Below, piece after piece: positions 56,356 through 64,000 of a stretch of DNA of 64,000 nt. How positions within the stretch are numbered: position 1 is the stretch's first letter; the number at the start of each line of letters is the position of its first letter. The DNA lies in assembly GCA_963830715.1 (NCBI GenBank), contig CAWHNS010000006.1:124001-188000 (forward strand), in the 5' to 3' direction. Under the pieces are notes generated by a model that had not been told where the DNA came from, made no database searches, and saw nothing but the letters and a program-made list of their open reading frames with translations. The DNA comes from CAVVMA01 sp963830715. GTDB taxonomy: Bacteria > Desulfobacterota > Binatia > Binatales > Binataceae. The position numbers were made by a program, and so were the translations under genes.

Positions 56356-57519
56356 CTACCAGCCGGAAGCGGCCAGCATCGATTCGAGCTGGCGGCGCGA
56401 ATCCAGGAACTCCTCGGCGATTCGCCGGGCAGCGCGGCTATGGCGCTCGTAGTCCGAATCGATGCTGGCCACGCCGCTGACGGCCTCCTGCATATTGGTG
56501 AACGCGATCAGTCCCGTGCCGATCGGAAGATATTCGCTGAAGCCCGTGTCCTCGGCCAGGACCGGACGCCCCGAGGCGAGGTAGCACGCGCTGCGATCGC
56601 TGAACCATCCTGTCCTGAGTTCGCGGTATGCCGGCTTGGGGCATTGAATCTCGGCGCGCGATCGCGCGATGAACTCCCGGTACTGATCGGGCGTAGCAAC
56701 CACTCGCCGAGGATCGATCACCGTCCAACCGTTGCTTTCCAGCAGTTCGCGATCGCCGGTCTGGTCGCCGGGAAGGATGTAGGCCGCGAGATGAAAGGCG
56801 CGCTTCGCGAGTTTCGGCAGTTCGAGATACTTGAGATAGGCGGCGCGTTTCGACACGCTGACGGTACGCCCTCGATATAGCAACTCCTCCCAGGTCCAGT
56901 GTGTGACAGACGTGAACGGCGCATCGCGGCCGGGATTCTCTCGCGCCGCCCACATCGGCAGATAGACGAACGGCGAGAAGCCCTGCCACTTCACGCCGAG
57001 CGCCGGCACATCGCAGTCGGGCATGTGGATTCTGCGTCCGAGGCTGAGATGCGCGTGATGGTCCGCGATTCCCATCTCCCAGGTCAGCGCCGAGATGTGC
57101 AGATGGCCCGGATCGACGTCGATCAGGATCCGGCGCCGGAACATCGAGAGCATCGGCTGGCGAATCGAGCAGGCGAGATTCCACAACAGGTCGGCGTCGC
57201 GAATGGCCGCCAGGATCTCGCGCCTGCTCTTGCCGTATTCACGCGCGCGACCGAATTCCTGCACGTCCACGGTCCGGTCGAACAGCAGCAGGGCGCATCT
57301 GTCGCGCAATCCATATTGCCGCATCCGGCTGAAAAAAACCTCGATGCGCCGGCGGTCTTCGCCCTCATCGTCGGTGGATAGCAGGGCTTCGAGCACCGTA
57401 ACGTCGTGATTCAGGGCCGCCAGTCCAAGCGCGAATTGCAGGAACCAGGTCCAGTGCCCTCCGCCGTCGGGGTACTTTGCCAGTGAGTTGTTGCCCAGAA
57501 CAATTCGCGCAGGCCGCAC
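56356..57519 (-). CDS. Glycosyltransferase-like protein (GT-B, family 1-like)
   Basis: A protein of about 387 residues from a GTG at 57519 with GGAG nine bases upstream (RPARIVLGNNSLAKYPDGGG); an ATG at 57564 is the alternative, and the longer frame overlaps the promoter of the divergent LLM gene. The first half has HWTWFLQFALGLAALNHDVT, and the second half GWFSDRSACYLASGRPVLAE and DTGFSEYLPIGTGLIAFTNM, the region that binds the nucleotide-sugar in GT-B enzymes. It ends RRQLESMLAASGW. A 13-codon piece of the same end is found at 47718. The acceptor is unknown. Confidence 0.72.
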   Translation of the reverse strand: MRPARIVLGNNSLAKYPDGGGHWTWFLQFALGLAALNHDVTVLEALLSTDDEGEDRRRIEVFFSRMRQYGLRDRCALLLFDRTVDVQEFGRAREYGKSRREILAAIRDADLLWNLACSIRQPMLSMFRRRILIDVDPGHLHISALTWEMGIADHHAHLSLGRRIHMPDCDVPALGVKWQGFSPFVYLPMWAARENPGRDAPFTSVTHWTWEELLYRGRTVSVSKRAAYLKYLELPKLAKRAFHLAAYILPGDQTGDRELLESNGWTVIDPRRVVATPDQYREFIARSRAEIQCPKPAYRELRTGWFSDRSACYLASGRPVLAEDTGFSEYLPIGTGLIAFTNMQEAVSGVASIDSDYERHSRAARRIAEEFLDSRRQLESMLAASGW

Positions 57520-57663
57520 GCGACTACACTCCGGAAGAGCGCTGCAAGAAGGCTTACAAGGCATCTTTACCACGCCGGAAGACTCCAGGCACCCGCATCC
57601 TTTGTCTGTCCCGATGAATCCCGTGTAATGTTTGAGCGAAGAATCCCGCAGAGGAGATGGCCG

Positions 57664-58517
57664 ATGACCGACTTCGGTGTTTCGATGTTTCCGACCGACT
57701 ATGCGATTCAGCCTGTGCCGCTCGCGATCGCCGTGGAGGAACGCGGCTTCGAGTCGCTCTTCTTCCCCGAGCACACCCATATCCCGGCTTCGCGCAGGAC
57801 TCCGTACCCTGCCGGCGGGGAACTACCGAAGGAATATTTCCACACGCACGATCCATTCGTCGCCCTCGGCGCCGCGGCCGCAGTCACCAAAAAGCTCCGA
57901 CTCGCCCCAGGCGTATGCCTGGTCGTCGAGCGCGATCCGATCGTGCTGGCCAAGGAGGCCGCGTCGTTGGACCTTATTTCCGGCGGCCGCCTGATCCTCG
58001 GCATCGGCGGCGGCTGGAACGTCGAGGAGATGGAGAACCACGGCGTGCAGTACAAGCGGCGATGGAAGCTGGTGCGCGAAAAGGTGCTCGCGATGCGCGA
58101 GATCTGGACCAAGGACGCAGCCCAGTTCCACGGCGAGCTCGTCAACTTCGATCCAATCTGGTCCTGGCCTAAACCGGTGCAGAAGGGCGGACCGCCGGTC
58201 ATCCTGGGTTCGCAATCCAAACGGGTCTTCGAGCGCGTGGTCGAGTACTGCGACGGATGGATGCCGTTGAACTTTCCGGGCTACGATTTCACTGCTGCGG
58301 TGAAGACCCTTCACGAGACCGCGAAGCGGGCAGGCCGCAAACCCGAGTCGATATCGCTCTCGGTGTTCGGCATGGGCCCCGCGAAGAAGACGCCCGCAAG
58401 TTCATGGAGCTGGGTTTCGGGCGGATCGTGTTCTTCCTTCCGTCCGCCGAGCGCGACGCCGTGCTGCCGATGCTCGACAGATACGCGGCGCTCGCGGCCA
58501 AGCTCGCCCGCGGCTGA
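57664..58517 (+). CDS. LLM-class F420-dependent oxidoreductase (one frameshift)
   Basis: A luciferase-like monooxygenase-fold protein of about 284 residues. MTDFGVSMFPTDYAI, EERGFESLFFPEHTHIPASR, LAPGVCLVVERDPIVLAKEA, LDLISGGRLILGIGGGWNVE and GDPPVILG-like GGPPVILGSQSK are classic for the F420-dependent branch of the family. GAGGAG lies seven bases before the ATG. A base is missing in the CCCC run at 58377-58380; the reading then continues REEDARKFMELGFGRIVFFL to a stop at 58517. The presence of this family suggests that the organism makes cofactor F420. The substrate is unknown. Confidence 0.85.
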
Positions 58518-58520
58518 GCG

Positions 58521-60050
58521 ATGACGCAATGGGCCGCCCGTGCCCCCACCGCCAGCCCGATTCCGTGCGGCCGCGAGCAACCGTCGGCGCTGCCACTGGA
58601 ATGGTCACGCATCGACGCGTGGCTCCTTTCGGCGCTCTCGTTAGCCGCGCTGGGCACGCGCCTTTGGCGTTTGGGCCAACCCGGGGTAATTATTTTCGAC
58701 GAAATGTTCACCGTCTCGCAGGCGCGCGGCTACCTCCTTCACGCGCCGTATCGCGAAAGTCATCCGCCGGTGTCATCACTCCTGATCGCGCTGAGCATCT
58801 GGATTTTCGGAGATCAGGCCTGGAGCTGGCGCCTGCCCGGCGCGATCGTCGGCAGCGCGCTCGCCGCCGTGACCTACCTCCTGGCAAGGCGGTTGTTCGG
58901 TTCCCGCCCGGCGGCTCTTCTGGCGGCGGGGTTTGTCATCTGTGACGGATTGTTTCTGGTCGATTCGCGGGTCGCGGTCTGGGAGATTTTTTACGTCGCC
59001 TCTGGCACGTGGGCCTACCTGATGCTCTTCCGCTTCGAGCAAACCTCCGATCGGCTTGCGCAACGCAGGTCGCTGGTCTGGATGGGCGTCGCGCTGGGTC
59101 TGTGCATGGGGTCGAAGCTGCTGATCCCCGCTTTCACCGAGCTGCTGGTGCTGGGATTCGCCGCGTATTGGATGGCTGAATCAGCCGGAGTCTGCGCGGA
59201 TTCGCGGTTCGGAGTGCGCTCGCTTCCCCTCAGGCGGATAGCGGCGATGCTGGCGCTCGCGGGAGGAATGAGTGCGCTGGTATACATGCTCGTGCTGCTG
59301 CCGAACTACTGGTTCGGATGGTGGCACAGTGTCGCCGATCAGGTCACTTTCTACCGCACCGAATTCCACTATCAAAGTCAGCTCACGGCCAAATACGGAC
59401 GCGCGCCATGGTGGATTCCATACTACTCGCCGTGGTGGAGTTGGCCCTTCCTTCTGCGGCCGCTTACCTATTGGGTCGGACGCAACTTCTTTCTCAATCC
59501 GTATTCGATAGTCGAGGTGATAATCTCACTTGGCAATCCGATAATATGGTGGGGCGTCCTGGTCTCGATACCAATTACAGCTGCACAGGCTATCTCCCGG
59601 AGAAGCGCCATCCGTACGTTCCTGGTGGTCGGGTACGCCATGTATCTGGGAATCTGGGCCGCGATTCCGCGCTACCAGTTCATCTATCACTATATGCCCG
59701 CGCTCTACCTGGGCATCCTGTCGCTGGCGGGATTGCTGGCCGATTGCTGGGCCGGTGAGGCGGAGCGCTGGGAGCAGATGGCGTTGCTGGCGTCTCTGGC
59801 AGCTCCGCTTGCTTTCGGCTTTGGCCAGACAGCGGGGCTGGCGGCCGGCGCGGCGATCGCGATCGCCTATTGGCGGCTGCAGCGGCGCGATCGCCTCTCC
59901 GGCGGCAGGTTTGTCTGCGTCGCGTTCGCATCGGCCACGCTGGCCGCTTTTGTGTACTTCTTCCCGATCTGGACCGGACTGCCTATTACCCGGACGGCCC
60001 TGAAGGCCCGGATGTGGCTGCACGGCCCGGGAATGGCGAAATGGAATTGA
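58521..60050 (+). CDS. PMT-family (GT39) membrane mannosyltransferase-like protein
   Basis: A 509-residue integral membrane protein of the dolichyl/polyprenyl-phosphate-mannose protein mannosyltransferase family. The first loop has GVIIFDEMFTVSQARGYL with the catalytic Asp-Glu pair (FDE) and SHPPVSSLLIALSIWIFG; the centre has YHSQLTAKYG-like FHYQSQLTAKYGRAPWWIP and SPWWSWPFLLRPLTYW, typical of the C-terminal four-helix PMT domain, and RYQFIYHYMPALYLG. It should act at the outer face of the cytoplasmic membrane on secreted proteins. It starts 4 bases after the LLM gene, so cotranscription is likely. Confidence 0.85.
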   Translation: MTQWAARAPTASPIPCGREQPSALPLEWSRIDAWLLSALSLAALGTRLWRLGQPGVIIFDEMFTVSQARGYLLHAPYRESHPPVSSLLIALSIWIFGDQAWSWRLPGAIVGSALAAVTYLLARRLFGSRPAALLAAGFVICDGLFLVDSRVAVWEIFYVASGTWAYLMLFRFEQTSDRLAQRRSLVWMGVALGLCMGSKLLIPAFTELLVLGFAAYWMAESAGVCADSRFGVRSLPLRRIAAMLALAGGMSALVYMLVLLPNYWFGWWHSVADQVTFYRTEFHYQSQLTAKYGRAPWWIPYYSPWWSWPFLLRPLTYWVGRNFFLNPYSIVEVIISLGNPIIWWGVLVSIPITAAQAISRRSAIRTFLVVGYAMYLGIWAAIPRYQFIYHYMPALYLGILSLAGLLADCWAGEAERWEQMALLASLAAPLAFGFGQTAGLAAGAAIAIAYWRLQRRDRLSGGRFVCVAFASATLAAFVYFFPIWTGLPITRTALKARMWLHGPGMAKWN

Positions 60051-60073
60051 GTGGGTATCGCCGCGCGCATCGC

Positions 60074-60835
60074 ATGACAAACGGGAATCGGATGGCATTC
60101 CGGGCCAGCGTGCCGCTGTTCCTATTACTACTCGTCGCGAGCCTCGCCTCGGCCGGCGAGAATCTCCTGCGCAACGGCGAACTGACTAATGGGGCAGCGG
60201 GCCTGCCCTCGGACTGGGTTCCATTGAACCTCAGGCCGAAACACGCCAAAGAGATTTTCTCGTGGATTCGCGAGCCGACCGGCTCCGGCGAATTGCGCGT
60301 GGATCAGCCCGGAGCGGACTTTGCGCAGTGGGGCCAGACCGTGAATCTGACGCCGGGATGGTACCAGCTCAGCGGTGAGGTTCGGGCCGAAAAGCTGGGC
60401 GCGGCCCCGGACGCTCCGGTCTTCGGCATCCGCGTGACGGGCGGCTCCTTCGGATGGCTGATACCCCAAGCGGGCGGGTCTTCGTGGCAACGCGCGGACT
60501 TCTACTTCCGCGTCGGCGACCCGGGGGCCGAAGTACAAGTCGTGTGCCAGTTGGCAGGTTCCAAAGGCGCGGTATCGTTTCGGCATCTGAGTATGACCAG
60601 AATGACCGCGCCGCCGCCGCCCGGAGCGCGCCAGGTCGATCTTCAAAGCGTGCAAATCAGCCGCGCCAAGGCGCGCGAGCTTGCCTTCCGGGCCAAGCCT
60701 TTTCAGTCGTCAAACCGCGGAAGCCTCTGGACGCTGTGGGCGCTGATGCTCTCGATCGCTGCGGTTATCGGATGGGGATGGTTCGCGATGGGCCAGCCGG
60801 AGGTTGGCCGTGGATCGAGCGGCGCGCATAATTGA
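60074..60835 (+). CDS. Secreted, C-terminally anchored protein with a jelly-roll-like domain
   Basis: A protein of 253 residues from the ATG at 60074. A signal peptide (MAFRASVPLFLLLLVASLASAG) is followed by ENLLRNGELTNGAAGLPSDW, the usual opening of carbohydrate-binding-like jelly-roll domains (N-G-x-x, then LPSDW), LTPGWYQLSGEVRAEKLG and a final membrane helix (LWTLWALMLSIAAVIGWGW). It begins 24 bases after the mannosyltransferase gene. A carbohydrate- or polymer-binding role, possibly as a substrate or partner of that enzyme, is inferred only. Confidence 0.62.
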   Translation: MTNGNRMAFRASVPLFLLLLVASLASAGENLLRNGELTNGAAGLPSDWVPLNLRPKHAKEIFSWIREPTGSGELRVDQPGADFAQWGQTVNLTPGWYQLSGEVRAEKLGAAPDAPVFGIRVTGGSFGWLIPQAGGSSWQRADFYFRVGDPGAEVQVVCQLAGSKGAVSFRHLSMTRMTAPPPPGARQVDLQSVQISRAKARELAFRAKPFQSSNRGSLWTLWALMLSIAAVIGWGWFAMGQPEVGRGSSGAHN

Positions 60836-60839
60836 GGCC

Positions 60840-61682
60840 ATGGCGAAAGTTCGTCCTTCGCATTACGTCGTCGGTATCGGGGGACTTGCGCTGCTTCGGA
60901 ACTGGTTTCGCGGGCAAGAGGTTTCGACTCCGCGAGTCGAGACCCTGGCGGATACGATTGCCAATATCGATCGCTCTCCCATAAACATCGCGCTGGAAAT
61001 TTCCGAGCTCGACGTGGTGGAGGGGTACGGAGCGTGGGCTCCGGTCTACGATGCCCCAACCAATCCGCTGATTATCGCCGAGGAACCGGTCGTCAACGCT
61101 CTCATCGACCGGATGCCTGCCGGGATCGCGCTCGACGCGGCCTGCGGGACCGGAAGACACACCGAATATCTTCGCTCGCGAGGCCATCGGGTGGTTGCGA
61201 TCGACATGGCGCCGGCGATGCTCGCGAAGGCGCGTGAGAAAGTGCCCGGTGCCCGTTTCTGTCTCGCGGATCTCACGAACATTCCGCTCGCAGCAGCGAG
61301 TTTCGACCTCGCGGTATGCTCGCTCGCGCTCGATCATGCTCCCGAGCTGACCCGGCCGATCGCGGAGCTTGCGCGCGTGGTGCGCCCCGATGGATGGGCG
61401 ATTGTCTCCGACTTTCATCCCATCAACCGGCTGTTCGGCGGCGGCGCGTTCTTCCAGGGCGGCGACGGCAACTTCGGCTTCGTGCGGAGCTTCTACCACG
61501 ATCACGCCGAATATGTTTCCGCATTTGTCGCGGCCGGATTCGAGATTCGAGAATGCGCGGAGCCACGATGGGGCGAACGCGAGATTGCGACCATGGGCGT
61601 GACGAGCGCGGCGCCGGAAACCTTCCGCGAGGCCCTGAGCGGGCTTCCACTCGCGTTGGTCTGGCTGCTGCGCCGCCGCTGA
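60840..61682 (+). CDS. Class I SAM-dependent methyltransferase
   Basis: A methyltransferase of 280 residues from an ATG at 60840, five bases after the previous stop; a GTG at 60804 would overlap that gene. Motif I is ALDAACGTGRHTEYLRSRGH, motif II VVAIDMAPAMLAKAREK, motif IV FDLAVCSLALDHAPEL and motif V LARVVRPDGWAIVSDFHPI, as in Methyltransf_11 proteins. The N-terminal part (YVVGIGGLALLRNWFRGQ) is somewhat hydrophobic. It belongs to the plus-strand series that starts at 57664. The substrate is unknown. Confidence 0.8.
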   Translation: MAKVRPSHYVVGIGGLALLRNWFRGQEVSTPRVETLADTIANIDRSPINIALEISELDVVEGYGAWAPVYDAPTNPLIIAEEPVVNALIDRMPAGIALDAACGTGRHTEYLRSRGHRVVAIDMAPAMLAKAREKVPGARFCLADLTNIPLAAASFDLAVCSLALDHAPELTRPIAELARVVRPDGWAIVSDFHPINRLFGGGAFFQGGDGNFGFVRSFYHDHAEYVSAFVAAGFEIRECAEPRWGEREIATMGVTSAAPETFREALSGLPLALVWLLRRR

Positions 61683-61720
61683 TAGAGGCGGGATTGTCAC
61701 CCGGCGCACGAGATCGCTCT

Positions 61721-61749
61721 TGACCGGCGCATCAACCTGACCGTAGGAT
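61721..61749 (+). promoter_or_regulatory. Candidate promoter of the ilvA leader
   Basis: TTGACC (61721-61726, 5 of 6) and TAGGAT (61744-61749, 4 of 6) are 17 bases apart. Transcription would begin near 61756 and include the leader ORF and terminator before ilvA. This is a pattern match only. Confidence 0.5.
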
Positions 61750-61789
61750 CGGTCCACTCGTTATGCGGACCCACATCCAGCCTTTCGCA

Positions 61790-61858
61790 ATGATGATGAG
61801 CATCATCATTATTAGCCCGGCGGGTGGGGTCCGTCCCGAGCGCCAAGAAATGAGATAA
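61790..61858 (+). CDS. Leader peptide with four isoleucine codons (ilvA attenuator)
   Basis: A 22-codon ORF beginning MMMSIIIISPAGGV, with ATC ATC ATT ATT at 61802-61813. It lies between a promoter-like pair and a strong intrinsic terminator, upstream of threonine dehydratase, the first enzyme committed to isoleucine. Such leaders stall the ribosome when the amino acid is scarce. The sequence from 61817 to 61830, just after the isoleucine codons, can pair with the 5' arm of the terminator. No strong ribosome-binding site is visible before the ATG triplet, which is a weak point. Confidence 0.6.
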   Translation: MMMSIIIISPAGGVRPERQEMR

Positions 61859-61881
61859 CGGCGCTGCGACGAGAATAAGAC

Positions 61882-61919
61882 AACCCCTCCCGCCGGACCG
61901 GCTGGAGGGGTTTTCTTTT
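61882..61919 (+). terminator. Intrinsic terminator / attenuator before ilvA
   Basis: AACCCCTCC (61882-61890) pairs with GGAGGGGTT (61904-61912); inside, GCCGG pairs with CCGGC. A T-rich tract TTTTCTTTT follows. Placed 50 bases before the ilvA ATG, it can end transcription from the methyltransferase gene or act as the attenuator. Positions 61883-61896 can instead pair with 61817-61830 (13 of 14 bases), which would prevent it. Confidence 0.85.
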
Positions 61920-61969
61920 GCGAGTCATCCTTCCCCGGTCCGTCGCGACGGCTCCGCCGAGGAGCAACG

Positions 61970-63487
61970 ATGGATCACTACGAGATTCTGAAGCGAGCGC
62001 TGAATTCGCGGGTGCAGGAAGTCGTGCCCGCGCCCACGCCGTTGGATCATGCGCCAAGGCTCTCCGAGCGCCTGGGCCGGGCCGTGTTCCTCAAGCGCGA
62101 GGACCTGACGCCGATCTTTTCCTTCAAGCTGCGCGGCGCCTACAACCGTATCGCGATGCTCACTCCACGCGAGCGGGAGCGCGGAGTGATCGCGGCTTCC
62201 GCCGGAAATCACGCGCAGGGCGTCGCATACTCAGCGGCCCGGCTCGGTATCAGCGCGCGCGTCGTGATGCCGCGGACGACTCCCGCGATAAAGGTGGAGG
62301 CGGTGCGGCGCCTCGGCGCCAGAGTCGATCTGGCCGGCGACGACTACTCCGACGCTGCCGCGCGATGTCTCGTGCTGGCCGAATGCACCGGAATGACGCA
62401 GATTCCGCCCTACGACGATCCCGACGTTATCGCCGGCCAGGCCACGATCGGTCTCGAGGTGCTTCGGCAGGCAGGTCCCGAGCTGGGGTCGATCTTCGTT
62501 CCCGTCGGCGGAGGAGGTCTGGCCGCAGGAATCGCGGCGGCGGTCAAGGCGTTGCGGCCGCAAGTCCGGGTCATCGGCGTGGAGCCGTGCGACTCGGATG
62601 CGATGAGGCGATCGCTCGCCGCGGGCCGGCGCGTCACGCTCGATCACGTCGGCATCTTCGCCGACGGCGTCGCGGTGCGGCAGGTCGGCGAGCATACTTT
62701 CGCGCTATGCGGGCGCTACCTTGACGATTGCATCGTCGTCGGCGTCGATGAAATCTGCGCGGCGATTCGCGACGTGTTCGAAGACACGCGATCGGTGCTG
62801 GAGCCGGCCGGCGCGTTGTCGGTTGCGGGCCTCAAGCGCATGGCGAATGAAGGCGCGCTCGGCGCCGGACCTGCGGTCGCGATCGCGTCGGGCGCCAACC
62901 TCAACTTCAACCGCCTCGGCTACGTGGCGGAGCGCGCCGCGGTCGGCGAGCATCGCGAATCCATTCTCGCCGCGACGATTCCCGAGCGTCCCGGTTCCTT
63001 CCTCGAATTTCTGAGCGCGATCGGCGAGCGAAACATCACCGAGTTCAACTATCGCCTCGGCTCGCGCGCCGAGGCGCACATCTTCGCGGGAATCGAGATC
63101 GGTTGCCGCAGCGACGGGCTGGAGATCCTGAGGCGGCTGCGCGAGCGCGGTTACAATTGCCACGACCTGACCGAAAATGATCTGGCAAAGACCCACTTGC
63201 GGCATATGGTGGGCGGCCAGTCGGCGGCGGTCGCGGACGAGATGATCCTGAGCTTCGAGTTTCCGGAGCGGCCGGGCGCGCTGCTCAAATTCCTGTCGGC
63301 GCTGGGCACGCGATGGAACATCTCGCTCTTCCACTATCGCAACAACGGCGGCGCCTACGGGCGCGTGCTCTGCGGTCTGGAGGCGCCCGCCGCCGATCGC
63401 GCCGAGCTGCGCAGACGCCTGGAGGAACTCGGCTTCTCCTGGCGCGACGAGTCGCGCAATCCCGCCGCAACCTTCTTCCTGCAATGA
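61970..63487 (+). CDS. ilvA: Threonine dehydratase, biosynthetic
   Basis: A 505-residue PLP enzyme that deaminates threonine to 2-oxobutanoate, the first committed step to isoleucine. The PLP lysine is Lys53 in FSFKLRGAYNR; SAGNHAQGVAYSAARLG and VPVGGGGLAAGIAAAV are the cofactor loops. The C-terminal 180 residues hold two ACT-like regulatory domains, seen in IPERPGSFLEFLSAIGERNI and FPERPGALLKFLSALGTRWN, as in the isoleucine-inhibited long form. This length separates it from the short catabolic TdcB form. It is preceded by a likely isoleucine leader and terminator. Confidence 0.95.
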   Translation: MDHYEILKRALNSRVQEVVPAPTPLDHAPRLSERLGRAVFLKREDLTPIFSFKLRGAYNRIAMLTPRERERGVIAASAGNHAQGVAYSAARLGISARVVMPRTTPAIKVEAVRRLGARVDLAGDDYSDAAARCLVLAECTGMTQIPPYDDPDVIAGQATIGLEVLRQAGPELGSIFVPVGGGGLAAGIAAAVKALRPQVRVIGVEPCDSDAMRRSLAAGRRVTLDHVGIFADGVAVRQVGEHTFALCGRYLDDCIVVGVDEICAAIRDVFEDTRSVLEPAGALSVAGLKRMANEGALGAGPAVAIASGANLNFNRLGYVAERAAVGEHRESILAATIPERPGSFLEFLSAIGERNITEFNYRLGSRAEAHIFAGIEIGCRSDGLEILRRLRERGYNCHDLTENDLAKTHLRHMVGGQSAAVADEMILSFEFPERPGALLKFLSALGTRWNISLFHYRNNGGAYGRVLCGLEAPAADRAELRRRLEELGFSWRDESRNPAATFFLQ

Positions 63488-63539
63488 CTTGGCGGGCGCG
63501 TTGGTCTTAGATTAACTATTGCCATCGAAGGAGCGACGG

Positions 63540-64000
63540 ATGAGCGATGACGGGAGCCTGAGGCCGCTGGTCGATTTCGCGGTGGATATTGCGCGCGGCG
63601 CTGGCGAGATCACGCTGCGGCATTTTCGCGGCTCGTTCACGATCGATCGCAAGAAGGATGGGTCCTTCGTCACGGACGCCGATCGCGAAGCCGAGAGTTA
63701 CTTGCGCGCGCGTATCGAGGCGAGTTTCCCCGACGATGCGATCATCGGCGAGGAAGCGGGCGAGCGCGCCGGCGCTTCCGGCCGATGCTGGATTATCGAT
63801 CCGATCGACGGCACCTACTCCTTCGTCCACGGCGTGCCGCTCTACGGCGTGCTGATCGGGCTGGAGATTGCGGGCGATCCGGTCGTGGGCGTGGTCAACC
63901 TGCCCGCGATCGGCGAACTGGTCTTTGCCGGACGCGGACTGGGATGTTACTTCAACGGCCAACCCGCGAAAGTTTCCGCTACACCGTCGCTGCGCAAAGC
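63540..64000 (+). CDS. Inositol monophosphatase family protein, HisN-like (runs off right edge)
   Basis: The first 153 residues of a Li-sensitive-type phosphatase. AAGGAG lies six to seven bases before the ATG. Metal-binding motifs are visible: KKDGSFVTDADREAES, IIGEEAG and WIIDPIDGTYSFVHGVPLYG. The last, with SFVHG after DGT, resembles histidinol-phosphatases of the HisN type more than IMPases, so a role in histidine synthesis is possible. It follows ilvA by 52 bases and may share its transcript. The remainder lies beyond base 64000. Confidence 0.8.
   Translation, partial: MSDDGSLRPLVDFAVDIARGAGEITLRHFRGSFTIDRKKDGSFVTDADREAESYLRARIEASFPDDAIIGEEAGERAGASGRCWIIDPIDGTYSFVHGVPLYGVLIGLEIAGDPVVGVVNLPAIGELVFAGRGLGCYFNGQPAKVSATPSLRK

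Noticed and set aside
61790..61813. ATG and CAT repeats near 61790 as a simple-sequence repeat only
   Set aside because: The run is short and sits in an ORF between promoter and terminator before ilvA, so the leader-peptide reading explains more.

Overview
The window is about 64 kb of high-GC bacterial chromosome with genes on both strands. The gene content fits a soil or groundwater member of the Candidatus Binatota / Desulfobacterota-like lineages: a TTQ amine dehydrogenase cluster, an F420-type luciferase-like oxidoreductase, family III CoA-transferases, a DUF1302 outer-membrane protein and several very large zinc-ribbon/adenylate-cyclase/ATPase/TPR proteins. This placement is inferred from content only. 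No rRNA, tRNA, CRISPR array or complete IS element was seen.

Layout. 1-8155 (minus): complex I operon nuoA-B-C-D-H-I-J-K-L-M with no nuoE, F or G between D and H; nuoM runs off the left edge. 8303-12863 (minus): two small zinc-ribbon proteins, a small membrane protein, an ArnT/PMT-like glycosyltransferase, an isoaspartyl peptidase and a trans-aconitate methyltransferase-like protein. 12981-20900 (plus): alpha/beta hydrolase, an HtrA-like protein that has lost two catalytic residues, an RNA methyltransferase-like protein, glycogen branching enzyme and an ABC-2 exporter. 20922-28675 (minus): 2-aminoethylphosphonate degradation (phnA, phnY, phnW) followed by a TTQ amine dehydrogenase cluster (mauB, E, D, A and two cytochromes c). 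28839-36846: small regulators, a DUF1302 protein, a sulfatase, an XRE regulator with a palindromic AT-rich operator region, an SCP2 protein and small hypotheticals. 36894-40640 (minus): a LolC/E-type permease and two tandem CaiB/BaiF CoA-transferases. 40826-52052 (plus): three paralogous cyclase/ATPase/TPR giants with a GST-like gene between the second and third. 52112-57519 (minus): MFS transporter, SH3-like/TPR protein, Kelch protein and a glycosyltransferase. 57664-64000 (plus): LLM oxidoreductase, PMT glycosyltransferase, a secreted/anchored protein, a methyltransferase, then threonine dehydratase and a HisN-like phosphatase.

How the genes work together. PhnW, PhnY and PhnA form the complete route from 2-aminoethylphosphonate through phosphonoacetaldehyde and phosphonoacetate to acetate and phosphate. 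The amine dehydrogenase immediately downstream oxidises primary amines in the periplasm and would pass electrons to the two cytochromes c. The Nuo genes encode the membrane arm and the connecting Q-module, but no NADH-binding module is present here. The most interesting regulatory element is upstream of ilvA: a promoter, a 22-codon leader ORF with four consecutive isoleucine codons, a 13-of-14 bp candidate antiterminator and a strong intrinsic terminator, together forming a plausible ribosome-mediated attenuator.

Quality caveat. At least 20 single-base frameshifts interrupt otherwise well-conserved genes, several at short C/G runs, including essential nuo genes. This looks more like uncorrected assembly or read error than gene decay, so I give merged coordinates for such genes and state where each frame breaks.
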